Assembly: GCA_023426375.1 (NCBI GenBank)
Contig: JAFAAV010000037.1
Coordinates: 39,583-103,582 of the forward strand
DNA length: 64,000 nucleotides
Reading direction: 5' to 3'
Origin: Actinomycetes bacterium
GTDB lineage: Bacteria; Actinomycetota; Actinomycetes; Actinomycetales; Micrococcaceae
The notes below the pieces were generated by a model. The model was not told where the DNA came from, did no database searches, and worked only from the letters and a program-made list of their open reading frames with translations. Below are positions 63,605-64,000 of this stretch, piece after piece. Made by a program: the position numbers and the translations under genes. The first letter of the stretch is position 1; every line of letters begins with the position of its first letter.

Positions 63605-64000
63605 GTGAACACTCCCTCGGCCGATCTGCCCACCCAACTGATCGAGACGCTCATCAGCATGGGCAACGAACGGGACGCCCAAGCCAAGGCGAAGTACCTC
63701 CAGGCATTGCCCGGCGGTTACGGCGAAGGTGACCAGTTCGTAGGAGTCCGAGTTCCCGCCATCCGATCACTGGCCAGGGAGGCCAAGAAGCAAGCCACCT
63801 TGGACGACGCCGCTGTCCTCCTGGATCACGAGATTCATGAGGTACGCCTGCTGGGCGCCATCCTGCTCGTTGAGCTGTACAAGCCCGCGCGGGCCGACAA
63901 GAACGCCGTCATCCAACTGCTCCTGGCCAAGGCTGATCGCCTCAACAACTGGGATCTCGTGGACACAGTGGTTCCGTACACGTTGGGGCCCTGGCTACTC
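63605..64000 (+). CDS. DNA alkylation repair protein (AlkD-like), N-terminal part
   Basis: The first 132 codons are present; the gene runs off the right edge. The visible helical HEAT-like sequence contains YGEGDQFVGVRVPAIRSLAR, HEIHEVRLLGAILL and LNNWDLVDTVVP, the last being the hallmark of AlkD/DNA alkylation repair glycosylases. They excise N3- and N7-alkylpurines. The start is probably GTG 63605; no good ribosome binding site is seen. A copy of the GACGACGCCGC word lies in frame (63803-63813). Confidence 0.85.
   Translation, partial: MNTPSADLPTQLIETLISMGNERDAQAKAKYLQALPGGYGEGDQFVGVRVPAIRSLAREAKKQATLDDAAVLLDHEIHEVRLLGAILLVELYKPARADKNAVIQLLLAKADRLNNWDLVDTVVPYTLGPWLL

Overview
The window is high-GC, gene-dense DNA from an actinobacterium, most probably a member of the Micrococcaceae. 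This rests on GC-rich third codon positions, frequent GTG starts, GTGA/ATGA/TGATG gene overlaps, a DtxR/IdeR-type iron regulator with the full metal-ligand set, a 180-kDa-class NAD-glutamate dehydrogenase, LGFP repeats, and an actinobacterial NirK fused to a membrane domain. The genus cannot be fixed from the sequence. No prophage, insertion sequence or CRISPR array is visible.

Layout. 1-7051: purine/allantoin and glyoxylate salvage (NCS1 permease, partial; hyi; glxR; gcl; glycerate kinase; allantoinase with an odd N-terminal extension). An aminotransferase of the ureidoglycine-glyoxylate type (14267-15364) probably belongs to the same pathway. 7174-9123: DtxR regulator, an unrecognised 59-aa protein with its own strong promoter, and a PrxQ/Bcp peroxiredoxin. 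9284-13260: four-gene osmoprotectant ABC importer. 13542-18412: DJ-1/PfpI protein, MFS exporter, secreted phospholipase A2 coupled to a small membrane protein, and an SRPBCC protein. 18493-21652: a translationally coupled trio (acyl-CoA dehydrogenase-like, PIG-L deacetylase/methyltransferase fusion, glycosyltransferase) of unknown function next to a GntR/YtrA-type regulator. 22289-24338: TetR regulator and divergent flavin monooxygenase with two operator-like palindromes between them.

24618-39159 is a nitrate-respiration block: narGHJI-narK on the minus strand; mobA and moeA (molybdenum cofactor) and a large NirK nitrite reductase on the plus strand. Together they would reduce nitrate to nitrite and nitrite to NO; no NO reductase is present. 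39294-46653: LysM lipoprotein, NAD-glutamate dehydrogenase, histidine phosphatase, DUF2382 protein. 46760-51607: TPR protein with a His/Lys tail, aldo/keto reductase, DUF2617, thioesterase, DUF218 and DUF457-type proteins. 51711-51797: tRNA-Leu(CAG). 52321-64000: mostly envelope and secreted functions (peptidase-like protein, trypsin-like protease, esterase with LGFP repeats, BCCT transporter, Tat-exported multicopper oxidase), plus arylamine N-acetyltransferase, chorismate mutase and a partial DNA alkylation repair gene.

Three repeat systems are superimposed on this. (1) Three intergenic arrays of a TCGA-centred motif are spaced 40-42 bp apart, about four helical turns, with left units inverted relative to right units. 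(2) A 64-65 bp palindromic element occurs three times, and two copies bracket the nar operon. (3) The word GACGACGCCG occurs 19 times (15 times as GACGACGCCGC), including as an inverted pair forming a terminator, a pattern resembling DNA uptake sequences. All repeat calls were made by eye and need a genome-wide count.
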